A stretch of 64,000 nucleotides of DNA from Bufo bufo (lineage: Eukaryota; Chordata; Amphibia; Anura; Bufonidae). Position numbers and translations under genes: made by a program. The notes under the pieces are model-generated. The model had not been told where the DNA came from and ran no database searches. It saw only the letters and a list, made by a program, of their open reading frames with translations. Position 1 is the first letter of the stretch, and every line of letters starts with the position of its first letter. The DNA is taken from assembly GCF_905171765.1 (NCBI RefSeq), contig NC_053390.1, forward strand, positions 589,924,293 to 589,988,292, in the 5' to 3' direction. This document shows positions 1 to 10,119 of the stretch, piece by piece.

Positions 1-169
1 CGTTATACGTCACGGCGCACGGGATTTCGGCCGAGATCTTCAATCAAGGTGGTGGCAGCCAGCCCGTCGTGAGCAAATGGAGGAGGTAAGTATGATTTTG
101 TTTTTTTACACTATTTCAGGTTAAATCGATTCGCTACCACGAAGCTCGAGGAAATTCGCTCATCTCTAA
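1..169. mobile_element. hAT-like MITE, right-end fragment
   Basis: The segment ends in ATTCGCTCATCTCTA. This is the reverse complement of the TAGRGATGAGCGAA terminus carried by the hAT-like elements at 8105 and 13313. The left end lies outside the window, so this is a partial copy. No coding potential is seen. Family assignment is inference from the terminus only. Confidence 0.4.
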
Positions 170-579
170 TAATGACCTACCCTGAGGATAAGTCCTCAAT
201 ATCAAAGTAACTGAAAACCCCTTTAGGAGGCAGCCTGAAAGAAAGCAAGCGGCAGATAAGAGTTTCGCCGGTTATTGTCATGCAGACTGACGACGGCCCT
301 AAGACCAGTCATTTGTTAACAAGTCAAATAAGACCTAATGATGAATGGACACAAGGCAACAGGACGGGAAACATGCTGTACACCGCCGAGATACATTATT
401 CACATGAGAACCGACACTGGGTACAGGAGACTCGGCTCAGGTCACCGCAGTACTAGGAAAATGTGCCAGATCGGGGCTCGCTTTCTGTCCTGTACACATG
501 GGCACATCCATGCCAACTGGTAATACAGCAGAAATCAGACAAAAGGGACATAATAACAGCATATGATCCTGAACACTAA

Positions 580-1046
580 GGGTACTTTCACACCAGCGTT
601 TTTCTTTTCCGGCGCTGAGTTCTGTCCTAGGGGCTCAATACCGGAGAAGAACTGATCAGTTTTATCCCCAATGCATTCTGAATGGAGAGCAATCCGTTCA
701 GGATGCATCAGGATGTCTTCAGTTCAGTCACTGTACGGTTTTTGGACGGAGAAAATACCACAGCATGCTGCAGTATTGGGAACACTTGCCGGATCCGGCA
801 TTATTTTCCATTGAAATGCATTCATGCGCAGACCTTTAAAAATGTGAAAAAGATAAATACCGGATCAGTTTTTCCGGATGACACCAGAGAGACGGATCCG
901 GTATTGCAATGCATTTGTGAGACGGATCAGCATCCAGATCAGTCTACAAATGGTATCCGTTTGCATACAGATTGCCGGATCGGGCAGGCAGTTCCGGCGA
1001 CGGAACTGCCTGCCGGAATCCAACAACGCAAGTGTGAAAGTACCCC
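580..1046. mobile_element. Harbinger-like MITE (GGGTACTTTCACAC termini)
   Basis: The left terminus GGGTACTTTCACACCAG follows TAA at 577-579, and the right terminus is GTGTGAAAGTACCCC. The interior is rich in CCGGATCCGG-type words and is related to the element at 32586-33091. It is absent from copy B of the duplication, where TAAACTATAAGC runs uninterrupted at about 13585, so it inserted after duplication or was lost from B. It has no open frame of substance. The 3-bp TWA duplication supports PIF/Harbinger; that is inference. Confidence 0.6.
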
Positions 1047-1494
1047 AAAATATAAGCACTGATATCCAGTTACCAAAGACAGCGCAGCAGGCCTATAGAC
1101 ACAGCATCCAACACTGGTATATGCCCATGTACCTGCTGCAAATGGTACGATCATATCCATAATGATATATACACACACCAGAAGTAGAGACATCGAGCCC
1201 GGCCCTTGGGAGTCTGCACCCTGGTACTGCCACACAGAGGGAAAATGCCCACCTACTGTACATGTGTGACACACAGCAGGGAATACTACACACGGATTAC
1301 AGACAATAAACAGGCGTACACACAGATATATGGTGTAGTCACTCACGAAGCTAGGGAGACTGGTCACTGTCCTCCATTGGCTGCTCCCCCCCCCATCCCG
1401 CATGGAAAGAAGCAGCGGCGGTGCGGGGACCAGGAGTGGTAAGTATATTCCCTGTGAGGGGTCCGGCATATGGGGGGGGGGGGGGCTGTTTATA

Positions 1495-1697
1495 GTATTG
1501 GATAACCCCTTTAATTATCAAAGTTATTATACGAACTCTCTCGCAACTTTGCGAATCAGGGACTTCGCCTCATCGGAGGCAGTACTGTCTAATGCTGCGC
1601 GGAGAAGCATCTCCGTACAGCAACATAACTCGTTTTTTAGCAAAGCGACTTCAGATATAGCATTCAACGTCACTTCTCTCATCTCTACTATAGATAT
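1495..1697. mobile_element. Abutting T2-like right end and hAT-like right end
   Basis: GGATAACCCCTTTAA at about 1500-1514 is the right end of a TTAA-flanked T2-like MITE. The following CAAAGTTATTATAC through CTCATCTCTA at about 1695 matches the right half of the hAT-like element at 8105-8878, which also carries a T2-like MITE at nearly the same internal position. Both are fragments. Confidence 0.4.
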
Positions 1698-1708
1698 ATA
1701 CCATAACC

Positions 1709-1867
1709 CGGGGATCAGCAACCTTCGGCACTCCATCTGCTGTGAAACTACAACTCCCAGCATGCACACTTACTTGGCTGTTCTTGTAAATCCCCACAGA
1801 AGTGAAAGGAGGTTTCTGGGAGTTACGGTTTCAGAACAGCTGGAGTGCCGGAGGCTGCTGATCCCTG
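1709..1867. mobile_element. hAT MITE with 8-bp target duplication CCATAACC
   Basis: The element runs from CGGGGATCAGCAACC to TGCTGATCCCTG and is flanked on both sides by the identical octamer CCATAACC (1701-1708 and 1868-1875). Terminal inverted repeats continue inward through GGCACTCCA/TGGAGTGCC. It contains ACTACAACTCCCAGCATG, close to the ZNF143/Staf consensus. The 8-bp duplication is characteristic of hAT transposons; the nonautonomous status follows from its 159-bp length. Confidence 0.85.
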
Positions 1868-1886
1868 CCATAACCAGAACTGATGA

Positions 1887-3000
1887 CTGCTACAAGCACC
1901 ATGTGCACATAGAGAAGCGTCCTCTAAATACACATGTATGTACTACAACCAGGCGTGTACCACTACAAGCACCATGTGCACAGAGAGAAGCATCCTCTAA
2001 ATACACATGTATGTACTACAACCAGGCGTGTACCGCTACAAGCGTCATGTGCACAGAGAGAAGCGTCCTCTAAATACACATGTATGTACTACAACCAGGC
2101 GTGTACCACAACAAGCACCATGTGCACAGAGAGAAGCATCCTCTAAATACACATGTATGTACTACAACCAGGCGTGTACCGCTACAAGCGTCATGTGCAC
2201 AGAGAGAAGCGTCCTCTAAATACACATGTATGTACTACAACCAGGCGTGTACCACAACAAGCATCATGTGCACAGAGAGAAGCGTCCTCTAAATACACAT
2301 GTATGTACTACAACCAGGCGTGTACCACAACAAGCATCATGTGCAGATAGAGAAGCGTCCTCTAAATACACATGTATGTACTACAACCAGGCGTGTACCA
2401 CAACAAGCATCATGTGCACAGAGAGAAGCGTCATCTAAATACACATGTATGTACTACAACCAGGCGTGTACCACTACAAGCACCATGTGCACAGAGAGAA
2501 GCGTCATCTAAATACACATGTATGTACTACAACCAGGCGTGTACCACAACAAGCATCATGTGCACAGAGAGAAGCGTCATCTAAATACACATGTATGTAC
2601 TACAACCAGGCGTGTACCACTACAAGCACCATGTGCACAGAGAGAAGCGTCCTCTAAATACACATGTATGTACTACAACCAGGCGTGTACCACAACAAGC
2701 ACCATGTGCACATAGAGAAGCGTCCTCTAAATACACATGTATGTACTACAACCAGGCGTGTACCACAACAAGCATCATGTGCACATAGAGAAGCGTCCTC
2801 TAAATACACATGTATGTACTACAACCAGGCGTGTACCACAACAAGCACCATGTGCACATAGAGAAGCGTCCTCTAAATACACATGTATGTACTACAACCA
2901 GGCGTGTACCACAACAAGCATCATGTGCACAGAGAGAAGCGTCCTCTAAATACACATGTATGTACTACAACCAGGCGCGTACCACAACAAGCATCATGTA
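1887..3000. repeat. 73-bp minisatellite, about 15 copies (USP53 intron 1)
   Basis: The unit includes TGTATGTACTACAACCAGGC, GTGTACCACAACAAGCATCA and AGAGAAGCGTCCTCTAAA. Start-to-start spacing is exactly 73 bp (for example 1934, 2007, 2080, 2153). Variant positions (CACTACAAGCACC / CACAACAAGCATC / CGCTACAAGCGTC; CACAGAGAG / CACATAGAG) are shuffled between units, as expected from unequal exchange. Copy B of the duplication lacks this array. Because 73 is not a multiple of three the array is not plausible coding sequence. Confidence 0.95.
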
Positions 3001-4277
3001 CCCCCCCCCCCCCCCCCCCCCCCGCCAGGCATGTACCACAACAAGCATCATGTACCCCCCCAAGGCATGTACAACAGAGCTGTGCTGAAATACACTGTCA
3101 GGACTGCGGTGCTAGCACACAATGAGTCCTCCCCATTAGGTTACCACGGTAGTCCGGACTGTGTGTTTCTGTGCAGCTTTGACAGCGGGGGAAAAGGAGT
3201 CAGTAGGGAAATAAAAACTAGTGATCTGGACTCCATATCTGCAGTGCTAGGCATGTATTACTGTAGATAATACTCCAGTCGGGGTGACAGATTCCCTTTA
3301 GACTACATGCACACGAATGTTGTTTGTTTCCGTGTCCGCTCCGTTTTGTTTTTTTTGCGGATAGGATGCGGACCCATTCATTTCAATGGTCCGCAAAAAA
3401 TGCGGACAGCACACAGTGTGCTGTACGCATCAGTATGTCCGTTCCGTAGCCCCGCAAAAAAAATAGAACGTGTCCTATACTTGTCCGTTTTAGGCATTGT
3501 TACAATGGATCCGAAAAAAAAAAAAAAAAAAAACACACACAGATGGCATACGGCTGTCATCAGTTTTTTTTTTTGCGGATCCGCAATTTGCGGATGGCAA
3601 AACACATATGGTCGTGTGCATGTAGCCTTAAACTGTACATTAAAGTGGTAATTATGACCGTACAGATCCCAGTACCTGCTGCCATCGTGCTCACATCAGT
3701 CCAGAGCTCTACACAGTTATCATTCACTTAGGTTTTGCAATTTGTCCTTAAAACATATTATACCCATGAAAATCAGCATTATGTGCCAGGAGCGGCATCA
3801 TTTACACACAGGTATGTACCCCCCCCCCCCACAGAGACACACAGGTATGTACCCCCCCCACAGACACACAGGTATGTACCCCCCCCCCCCCCCACAGACA
3901 CACAGGTATGTACCAGCATCATGTAAACAAATATGCACCAGGAGTAGCAGCATGTACCCCCCCCCCCCCCCTCAGGTATGTACCAGCATCATGTACCAGA
4001 AGCAGCAGCATGTGAACACAGGTATGTACCAGCATCATGTAAAGAAACAGGTATGTACCAGCATCATGTAAAGAAACAGGTATGTACCAGCATCAGCAGC
4101 AGCATGTAACCCCCCCCCCCCCCCCCAACACACAGGCATGTAACCCCCCACACACACAGGTATGTAACCCCCAAGTACTTACCAGCATCATGTAAACAGA
4201 CAGCAGATATGTACCAGGAGCTGCATCATTTAACTACACACAGGTATGTACCAGAATCTGTACCATGTAAACACCCA
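3000..4277. repeat. Poly-C tracts and irregular CAGGTATGTACC repeats
   Basis: Runs of 10-24 C occur at about 3000-3023, 3821, 3854, 3880, 3957 and 4110. They are interspersed with CACAGGTATGTACC and CAGCATCATGTA words that grade into the 42-bp array. On the gene-sense (minus) strand these are G-tracts within intron 1. The Harbinger-like MITE at 3301 interrupts the zone. Tract lengths in an assembly are unreliable. Confidence 0.75.
3301..3627. mobile_element. Harbinger-like MITE, TTA target duplication
   Basis: TTA at 3298-3300 and 3628-3630 flank GACTACATGCACACGAA and its inverted partner TCGTGTGCATGTAGCC. The interior carries an imperfect palindrome around ACCCATTCATTTCAATGGT (about 3373) and runs of A/T next to CCGCAAAAAA and TTTTTTGCGG, giving a long imperfect hairpin. 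No protein is encoded. Confidence 0.75.
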
Positions 4278-5500
4278 GGTATATGTACCGGGACCAGCAG
4301 CAGGTACCCCCCACATACAGGTATATGTACCAGGACCAGCAGCAGGTACCCCCCACATACAGGTATATGTACCGGGACCAGCAGCAGGTACCCCCCACAT
4401 ACAGGTATATGTACCGGGACCAGCAGCAGGTACCCCCCACATACAGGTATATGTACCGGGACCAGCAGCAGGTACCCCCCACATACAGGTATATGTACCA
4501 GGACCAGCAGCAGGTACCCCCCACATACAGGTATATGTACCGGGACCAGCAGCAGGTACCCCCCACACACAGGTATATGTACCGGGACCAGCAGCAGGTA
4601 CCCCCCACACACAGGTATATGTACCGGGACCAGCAGCAGGTACCCCCCACATACAGGTATATGTACCGGGACCAGCAGCAGGTACCCCCCACATACAGGT
4701 ATATGTACCAGGACCAGCAGCAGGTACCCCCCACATACAGGTATATGTACCGGGACCAGCAGCAGGTACCCCCCACATACAGGTATATGTACCAGGACCA
4801 GCAGCAGGTACCCCCCACATACAGGTATAAGTACCAGGACCAGCAGCAGGTACCCCCCACATACAGGTATATGTACCGGGACCAGCAGCAGGTACCCCCC
4901 ACATACAGGTATATGTACCGGGACCAGCAGCAGGTACCCCCCACATACAGGTATATGTACCGGGACCAGCAGCAGGTACCCCCCACATACAGGTATATGT
5001 ACCGGGACCAGCAGAAGGTACCCCCCACATACAGGTATATGTACCGGGACCAGCAGCAGGTACCCCCCACATACAGGTATATGTACCAGGACCAGCAGCA
5101 GGTACCCCCCACATACAGGTATATGTACCGGGACCAGCAGCAGGTACCCCCCACATACAGGTATATGTACCAGGACCAGCAGCAGGTACCCCCCACATAC
5201 AGGTATATGTACCGGGACCAGCAGCAGGTACCCCCCACATACAGGTATATGTACCGGGACCAGCAGCAGGTACCCCCCACATACAGGTATAAGTACCAGG
5301 ACCAGCAGCAGGTACCCCCCACATACAGGTATATGTACCAGGACCAGCAGCAGGTACCCCCCACATACAGGTATATGTACCAGGACCAGCAGCAGGTACC
5401 CCCCACATACAGGTATATGTACCGGGACCAGCAGCAGGTACCCCCCACATACAGGTATATGTACCAGGACCAGCAGCAGGTACCCCCCACATACAGGTAC
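4278..5500. repeat. 42-bp minisatellite, about 29 copies (USP53 intron 1)
   Basis: The unit combines GTATATGTACCGGGACCAGC and AGCAGGTACCCCCCACATAC with very little divergence (CCGGG/CCAGG, ATATG/ATAAG variants). As 42 is divisible by three and the unit is stop-free in most frames, open frames of 435-517 codons run through it on both strands. Copy B at about 18195-18440 has only a handful of related, more variable units. The array starts about 100 bp inside the intron from the USP53 exon 1 donor. Confidence 0.97.
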
Positions 5501-5604
5501 GTACAGCCGAGGTATGTACACACAGGGAGCGGAAGCAGTATGTACACACAGATACGCAAGGTAAACAGCACGGTGTGCACACACAGGTAGGTACAGCCGC
5601 TCAC

Positions 5605-5751
5605 CTGCACGGCGCTGTTCAGGAAGCAGCTGTTCTGGCCGGGCTCATTGAACAAGCCTTTAGTCGGGGCTAAGGAGAGAACACTGCCCGGTTGGTAGAC
5701 CTTCCCCAGGTTCCCCCCCGCCTGTCGGCGGAATAGTTTCACCCAGGCCAT
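5605..5751 (-). CDS. USP53: USP53 (ubiquitin carboxyl-terminal hydrolase 53), first coding exon
   Basis: The exon encodes 49 residues starting [19 protein letters not shown] and ending [16 protein letters not shown] recognise this as the N-terminus of vertebrate USP53, the start of its peptidase C19 (USP) domain. Cys42 in GQNSCFLNS sits in the Cys-box position of the family. The exon ends CAG at 5605, followed by the donor GTGAGC (5604-5599), the expected phase-0 splice in AVQ. The ATG at 5751 is the only ATG of the frame here; twelve upstream in-frame codons start with GTG, not ATG. USP53 is a tight-junction-associated member of the USP family, linked in humans to cholestasis and hearing loss; its activity was long doubted. 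The rest of the gene lies to the left, beyond the window. Base composition is ordinary. USP54 is the closest alternative, but its N-terminus differs. Confidence 0.93.
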
Positions 5752-6240
5752 GTCCGTCCGGCAGGATAGGAGCGTCGCACGTTCCACAAGGCACAGCAGG
5801 TAAGTCCAGACACAGAGCCTCTCACACAGGTGTCGCTCCTGAGCCTAGTGGCCGGGAAGGCTCCATCTTCTCCCGGTGGCCGCACATGTGTTATGTAGTC
5901 CCGGAGCTGCTCCGCTCTGTACAGCGATTACAAGGAGCTGGGGAGACAAGTGGAAGAAGGCGGCTGCCGTGCGGGGGAGGAGGAGACTCGCTCTCTGGTG
6001 GTTTCAGGAAACGAGAAGGAGGAGCTTGTTGATTTCCCTTGCAGTGCAGATCCGTCAGCAGCTAGTGACCGGAGCAGGGAGAGATCACGGGCTGCACACC
6101 AGCCGCTAGAGGTCGGCCGACGCGTGAAGTCAGCCGGAGCCAGCATGTCACTCTGCGGCCGGCTGGACGGCACAAGTTTCTCCTGCTCCTGTCAACAGGT
6201 CTCCGAGGTGGGGGGAGAGACAGAGGGCTGCACTAAAGGT
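5752..6240 (-). promoter_or_regulatory. Probable USP53 5'UTR and promoter region (CpG-containing)
   Basis: Directly upstream of the ATG on the minus strand is about 490 bp of non-repetitive DNA. It has frequent CpG (CCGGCCACC, GCGTCGGCCGACC, CGGCCGCAG) and no resemblance to the mobile elements nearby. I see no good splice acceptor between here and the ATG, so the 5'UTR may be continuous with exon 1. No TATA box or start site can be fixed from sequence. The plus strand carries a consensus donor CAG|GTAAGT (5797-5805). Confidence 0.45.
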
Positions 6241-7990
6241 TATAGAGGAGCAGGTGTGGTGGGGCCTGCTCCAGAGAGGAGGAGCTGTGTAGTAGAGGAG
6301 CAGGTATGGTGGGGCCTGCTCCAGAGAGGAGGAGCTGTGTAGTAGAGGAGCAGGTATGGTGGGGCCTGCTCCAGAGAGGAGGAGCTGTGTAGTAGAGGAG
6401 CAGGTGTGGTGGTGCCTGCTCCAGAGAGGAGGAGCTGTGCAGTAGAGGAGCAGGTATGGTGGGGCCTGCTCCAGAGAGGAGGAGCTGTGTAGTAGAGGAG
6501 CAGGTATGGTGGGGCCTGCTCCAGAGAGGAGGAGTTGTGTAGTAGAGGAGCAGGTATGGTGGGGCCTGCTCCAGAGAGGAGGAGCTGTGTAGTAGAGGAG
6601 CAGGTATGGTGGGGCCTGCTCCAGAGAGGAGGAGTTGTGTAGTAGAGGAGCAGGTATGGTGGGGCCTGCTCCAGAGAGGAGGAGTTGTGTAGTAGAGGAG
6701 CAGGTATGGTGGGGCCTGCTCCAGAGAGGAGGAGTTGTGTAGTAGAGGAGCAGGTATGGTGGGGCCTGCTCCAGAGAGGAGGAGTTGTGTAGTAGAGGAG
6801 CAGGTATGGTGGGGCCTGCTCCAGAGAGGAGGAGTTGTGTAGTAGAGGAGCAGGTATGGTGGGGCCTGCTCCAGAGAGGAGGAGTTGTGTAGTAGAGGAG
6901 CAGGTATGGTGGGGCCTGCTCCAGAGAGGAGGAGTTGTGTAGTAGAGGAGCAGGTATGGTGGGGCCTGCTCCAGAGAGGAGGAGTTGTGTAGTAGAGGAG
7001 CAGGTATGGTGGGGCCTGCTCCAGAGAGGAGGAGCTGTGCAGTAGAGGAGCAGGTGTGGTGGTGCCTGCTCCAGAGAGGAGGAGCTGTGCAGTAGAGGAG
7101 CAGGTATGGTGGGGCCTGCTCCAGAGAGGAGGAGCTGTGTAGTAGAGGAGCAGGTATGGTGGGGCCTGCTCCAGAGAGGAGGAGCTGTGTAGTAGAGGAG
7201 CAGGTATGGTGGGGCCTGCTCCAGAGAGGAGGAGCTGTGTAGTAGAGGAGCAGGTATGGTGGGGCCTGCTCCAGAGAGGAGGAGTTGTGTAGTAGAGGAG
7301 CAGGTATGGTGGGGCCTGCTCCAGAGAGGAGGAGTTGTGTAGTAGAGGAGCAGGTATGGTGGGGCCTGCTCCAGAGAGGAGGAGTTGTGTAGTAGAGGAG
7401 CAGGTATGGTGGGGCCTGCTCCAGAGAGGAGGAGTTGTGTAGTAGAGGAGCAGGTATGGTGGGGCCTGCTCCAGAGAGGAGGAGTTGTGTAGTAGAGGAG
7501 CAGGTATGGTGGGGCCTGCTCCAGAGAGGAGGAGTTGTGTAGTAGAGGAGCAGGTATGGTGGGGCCTGCTCCAGAGAGGAGGAGTTGTGTAGTAGAGGAG
7601 CAGGTATGGTGGGGCCTGCTCCAGAGAGGAGGAGTTGTGTAGTAGAGGAGCAGGTATGGTGGGGCCTGCTCCAGAGAGGAGGAGTTGTGTAGTAGAGGAG
7701 CAGGTATGGTGGGGCCTGATCCAGAGAGGAGGAGTTGTGTAGTAGAGGAGCAGGTATGGTGGGGCCTGCTCCAGAGAGGAGGAGTTGTGTAGTAGAGGAG
7801 CAGGTATGGTGGGGCCTGCTCCAGAGAGGAGGAGTTGTGTAGTAGAGGAGCAGGTGTGGTGCGGCCTGCTCCAGAGAGGAGGAGATGTGTAGTAGAGGAG
7901 CAGGTGTGGTGGGGCCTGCTCCAGAGAGGAGGAGTTGTGTAGTAGAGGAGCAGGTGTGGTGGGGCCTGCTCCAGAGAGGTGGAGTTGTGT
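6241..7990. repeat. 50-bp minisatellite, about 35 copies, just upstream of USP53
   Basis: The unit combines CAGGTATGGTGGGGCCTGCT, CCAGAGAGGAGGAGTTGTGT and AGTAGAGGAG, repeated with exact 50-bp spacing. Variants are few: AGCTGTGT or AGTTGTGT, and GTGTGGTGG at both array ends, consistent with recent homogenisation. Long frames (600-624 codons) through the array on the minus strand are low-complexity by-products. The array begins about 490 bp upstream of the USP53 start codon. Confidence 0.97.
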
Positions 7991-8104
7991 AGGTAGCAGG
8001 GAGGGGGTGGCGTATCCTCCAAAGTCCTTTTCCAAATCTTAATTCTAACTTCTTTTTTTGTCCACAGCTTCTATGTAGAACTATATGTTGTCCACGGTAA
8101 TAGA

Positions 8105-8878
8105 TAGAGATGAGAGAATCATCCGAAGTCGAGTCGCTAAAAATACTATGGGCTCCGATGAGCCGAAGTTATTTCCTTTGCGAAGTCACGTGAAACTTTG
8201 TATAATAACTTCAGGAATTAAAGGGGTTGTCCCTTTTTTCGAGCTGAACCCGGACATACCCTTATTTTCACCCCGCCAGCCCCACTGAGGCTAGCATCAG
8301 AGCATCTCATGCTCCGAAGCGCTCCCTTGCCCTGCGCTAAATCGTGCTGGCCACGGGCTCTTTTGTTTTCAATAACACACTGCCGGGCGGTAACTTCCGC
8401 TTAGCAGTGTGTTCAGTGACATCACCGACTCTGATGGGCCTGCACTAGCCGTTTTACTGGCTAGGGCAGCGCTAAATCCCGCCCATCAGTGCCGGTGACG
8501 TCACCTGGGTTCCTGGCAGCCCCATGGAGAGCCCCGATACGTCACCGGATCTCCAAAAAATGCCTTTGCCCTGCGCGATTTAGCTCAGGGCAAAGGAGAG
8601 CATCGGAGCATGAACTGCTCCGATGCTCATGTCAGGGGGGCTACTGGGGTGAAAATGGAGGTATGTCCGGGTTCAGCTCTAAACCCAGACAACCCCTTTA
8701 ATTATTACTATAAAAAACCTTGGAAACGAACCCGAGTTTGGTTCCAAGGTTTTTTACAGTAGTAATTAATTTCCAAAGTTATTATACAAAGTCTCACGCG
8801 ACTTCACAAAGTAATAACTTCGGCTCATCGGAGCCCATACATAAGAAGGATCATCCGAAGTCGATTCACTCATCCCTA
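8105..8878. mobile_element. hAT-like foldback MITE with GTAATAGA target duplication
   Basis: It begins TAGAGATGAGAGAATC and ends GATTCACTCATCCCTA. The octamer GTAATAGA is present on both sides (8097-8104 and 8879-8886). Inverted arms of about 110 bp include TCCGATGAGCCGAAGTTATT and its complement. The interior is interrupted by a separate TTAA-flanked MITE. No transposase is present. Confidence 0.85.
8222..8697. mobile_element. T2/kolobok-like MITE nested in the hAT element
   Basis: Termini AGGGGTTGTCCC and GACAACCCCT are flanked by TTAA at 8218-8221 and 8698-8701. The inverted repeats extend through GAGCTGAACCCGG / GGGTTTAGAGCTGAACCC with CTCATGCTCCGAAGCG and GATTTAGCTCAGGGCAAAGG-type inner arms. 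TTAA duplication with AGGRR ends matches the T2 family known from Xenopus; assignment is by these features only. Confidence 0.75.
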
Positions 8879-8886
8879 GTAATAGA

Positions 8887-10119
8887 CAAACAAACCCTGT
8901 GTAGTCTGACCCTGAATTCATACTTCCTTTAACCCTTAGAGGACCGGGCGATTTTCTGTTTTCGTTTTTTATCCCGCCTTCGCAGAGTCATAGCTTTTTT
9001 TTTTTTTTGTTCACATAGCCTTTTGTGGCCTTCATTTTTGTGGGACAAGTTGGTTTCTAATGACACCATTTACGGTTGCATACAATGTAGTGGGAAGTGG
9101 GAAAAAAATCCAAATGGGGGGAAACGCACAATTTTTTTTTTTTTTTTTTTTTTTTAAGGCATTCATAGATTATTGACCCAAATACCACACTGGGCCAGGA
9201 TACTACCAACTTTAAGGGAATTAGTCACCACATACCTTCATATCAATCTAATAAATAGTTAGATGTCGGCTGCTCCCCTGAGTAAAACGTTCTTGATACC
9301 ATCCTGATTGTTACCAGAGTTTGAGAGAAATTCTTCTTTTCTCATATGCAAATTAACTGGTGGGTGCAACAAGGGAGGCACCACTGCACTGAAAGCCACG
9401 CTCCTTACTTTTGTCCCCCCCCCCCCCGGCTTTGAGTGACGGGGCCAGGCAGTGATGTAGTCTCTCCTGGCCCTGTGTTACAGCGCATTCGCTATTGCTT
9501 TAGGAATTGGCACACGCGCAGTACAGCCCTGTAGCTTGCCAGGGCTAAAGTAATCTGTATTGCACATGCATTGATTCCTGAAACAACCAAGCACAGTCCC
9601 GATAAATTCAGCCATGGCAAGCAACATGGCTATAATTGCGCTTGCGCAGATGCCCAAGTGATGGCACACGTGTAGTAACGCAGGGCCAGGCGAGACTACA
9701 TCACTGCCTGTTGGTGACACTCAAAGCTGGGGGAAGGAGAGGCTAAGAGGATGGGGGGCAGTCCTCACTGGGTGGCACCCCTCTGAGAGTGGGTAGAGCC
9801 CAGAAGCAATGAGCGCTTCCATCAATACAAATCGAAGTGCTCATTTTAGGAGCTGTGGTCCTGTCACTCACCGCTCAGCTCCCCGCTCTCCTCCAGGCCG
9901 ACGGCGCACAGCATGGTGAAGCAGGAAGACTTCTCCCTGATCCACCATTCAGCCTGCAGGCACAGATAGCACTGCCGGCCTGTGTGGGAGGAGCCTGCAG
10001 CACGGGAATCTGCATAAGCTACGCTCACACAGTGCTGCAGAGCGATCTGTATCTGCAGGGGAAAGAGGACTGTGAGCTTCAGGAACAGGACAAGGTGAGT
10101 AGGTACTGTTATTTTTATT
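8887..10119. other. Gene-free stretch with one 52-bp-arm palindrome
   Basis: No gene is supported here. There are A/T tracts at 8996-9010 and 9133-9156, and a C-tract at 9417-9427. An inverted repeat has its left arm at about 9431-9482 (CAGTGATGTAGTCTCTCCTG) and right arm at about 9672-9726 (CGAGACTACATCACTGCC), and is probably a MITE relic. 9837-10095 has an open frame, but it lacks conserved features and runs into the 34-bp array, so I do not call it a gene. Confidence 0.5.

Larger units (their letters stand above)
170..5712. repeat. Segmental duplication, copy A (partner at 13152-18647)
   Basis: Blocks of this segment recur in the same order and orientation about 13 kb downstream. Around 170-330 matches 13152-13310; 1062-1190 matches 13596-13730 with about two differences; 3090-3298 matches about 13910-14108 less closely; 3630-3825 matches 17810-18000 with about two differences; and the exon end 5599-5712 matches 18542-18647. 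Copy A has its own insertions (Harbinger-like MITE at 580, 73-bp array) and a much longer 42-bp array. Near-identity of several noncoding blocks suggests a fairly recent duplication. A haplotype placed twice during assembly is an alternative. Confidence 0.8.

Noticed and set aside
1887..3000. CRISPR-like array
   Set aside because: Units are head-to-tail 73-bp repeats without unique spacers, in a vertebrate intron.
4209..5590. Long open frames (435-452 codons) on both strands through the 42-bp array as repeat-protein genes
   Set aside because: The unit is a multiple of three and lacks stops in most frames, so openness is automatic. The only frame with an independent argument is the one continuous with USP53 exon 1, listed as a finding.
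6148..8035. 600- and 624-codon frames on the minus strand in the 50-bp array
   Set aside because: Low-complexity Ser/Leu/Pro repeats produced by the array. No conserved domain, and open in more than one frame.
8041..8100. Splice acceptor (TTTTTTTGTCCACAG) of a plus-strand gene
   Set aside because: An isolated pyrimidine tract and CAG with no exon following; adjacent to a hAT MITE.
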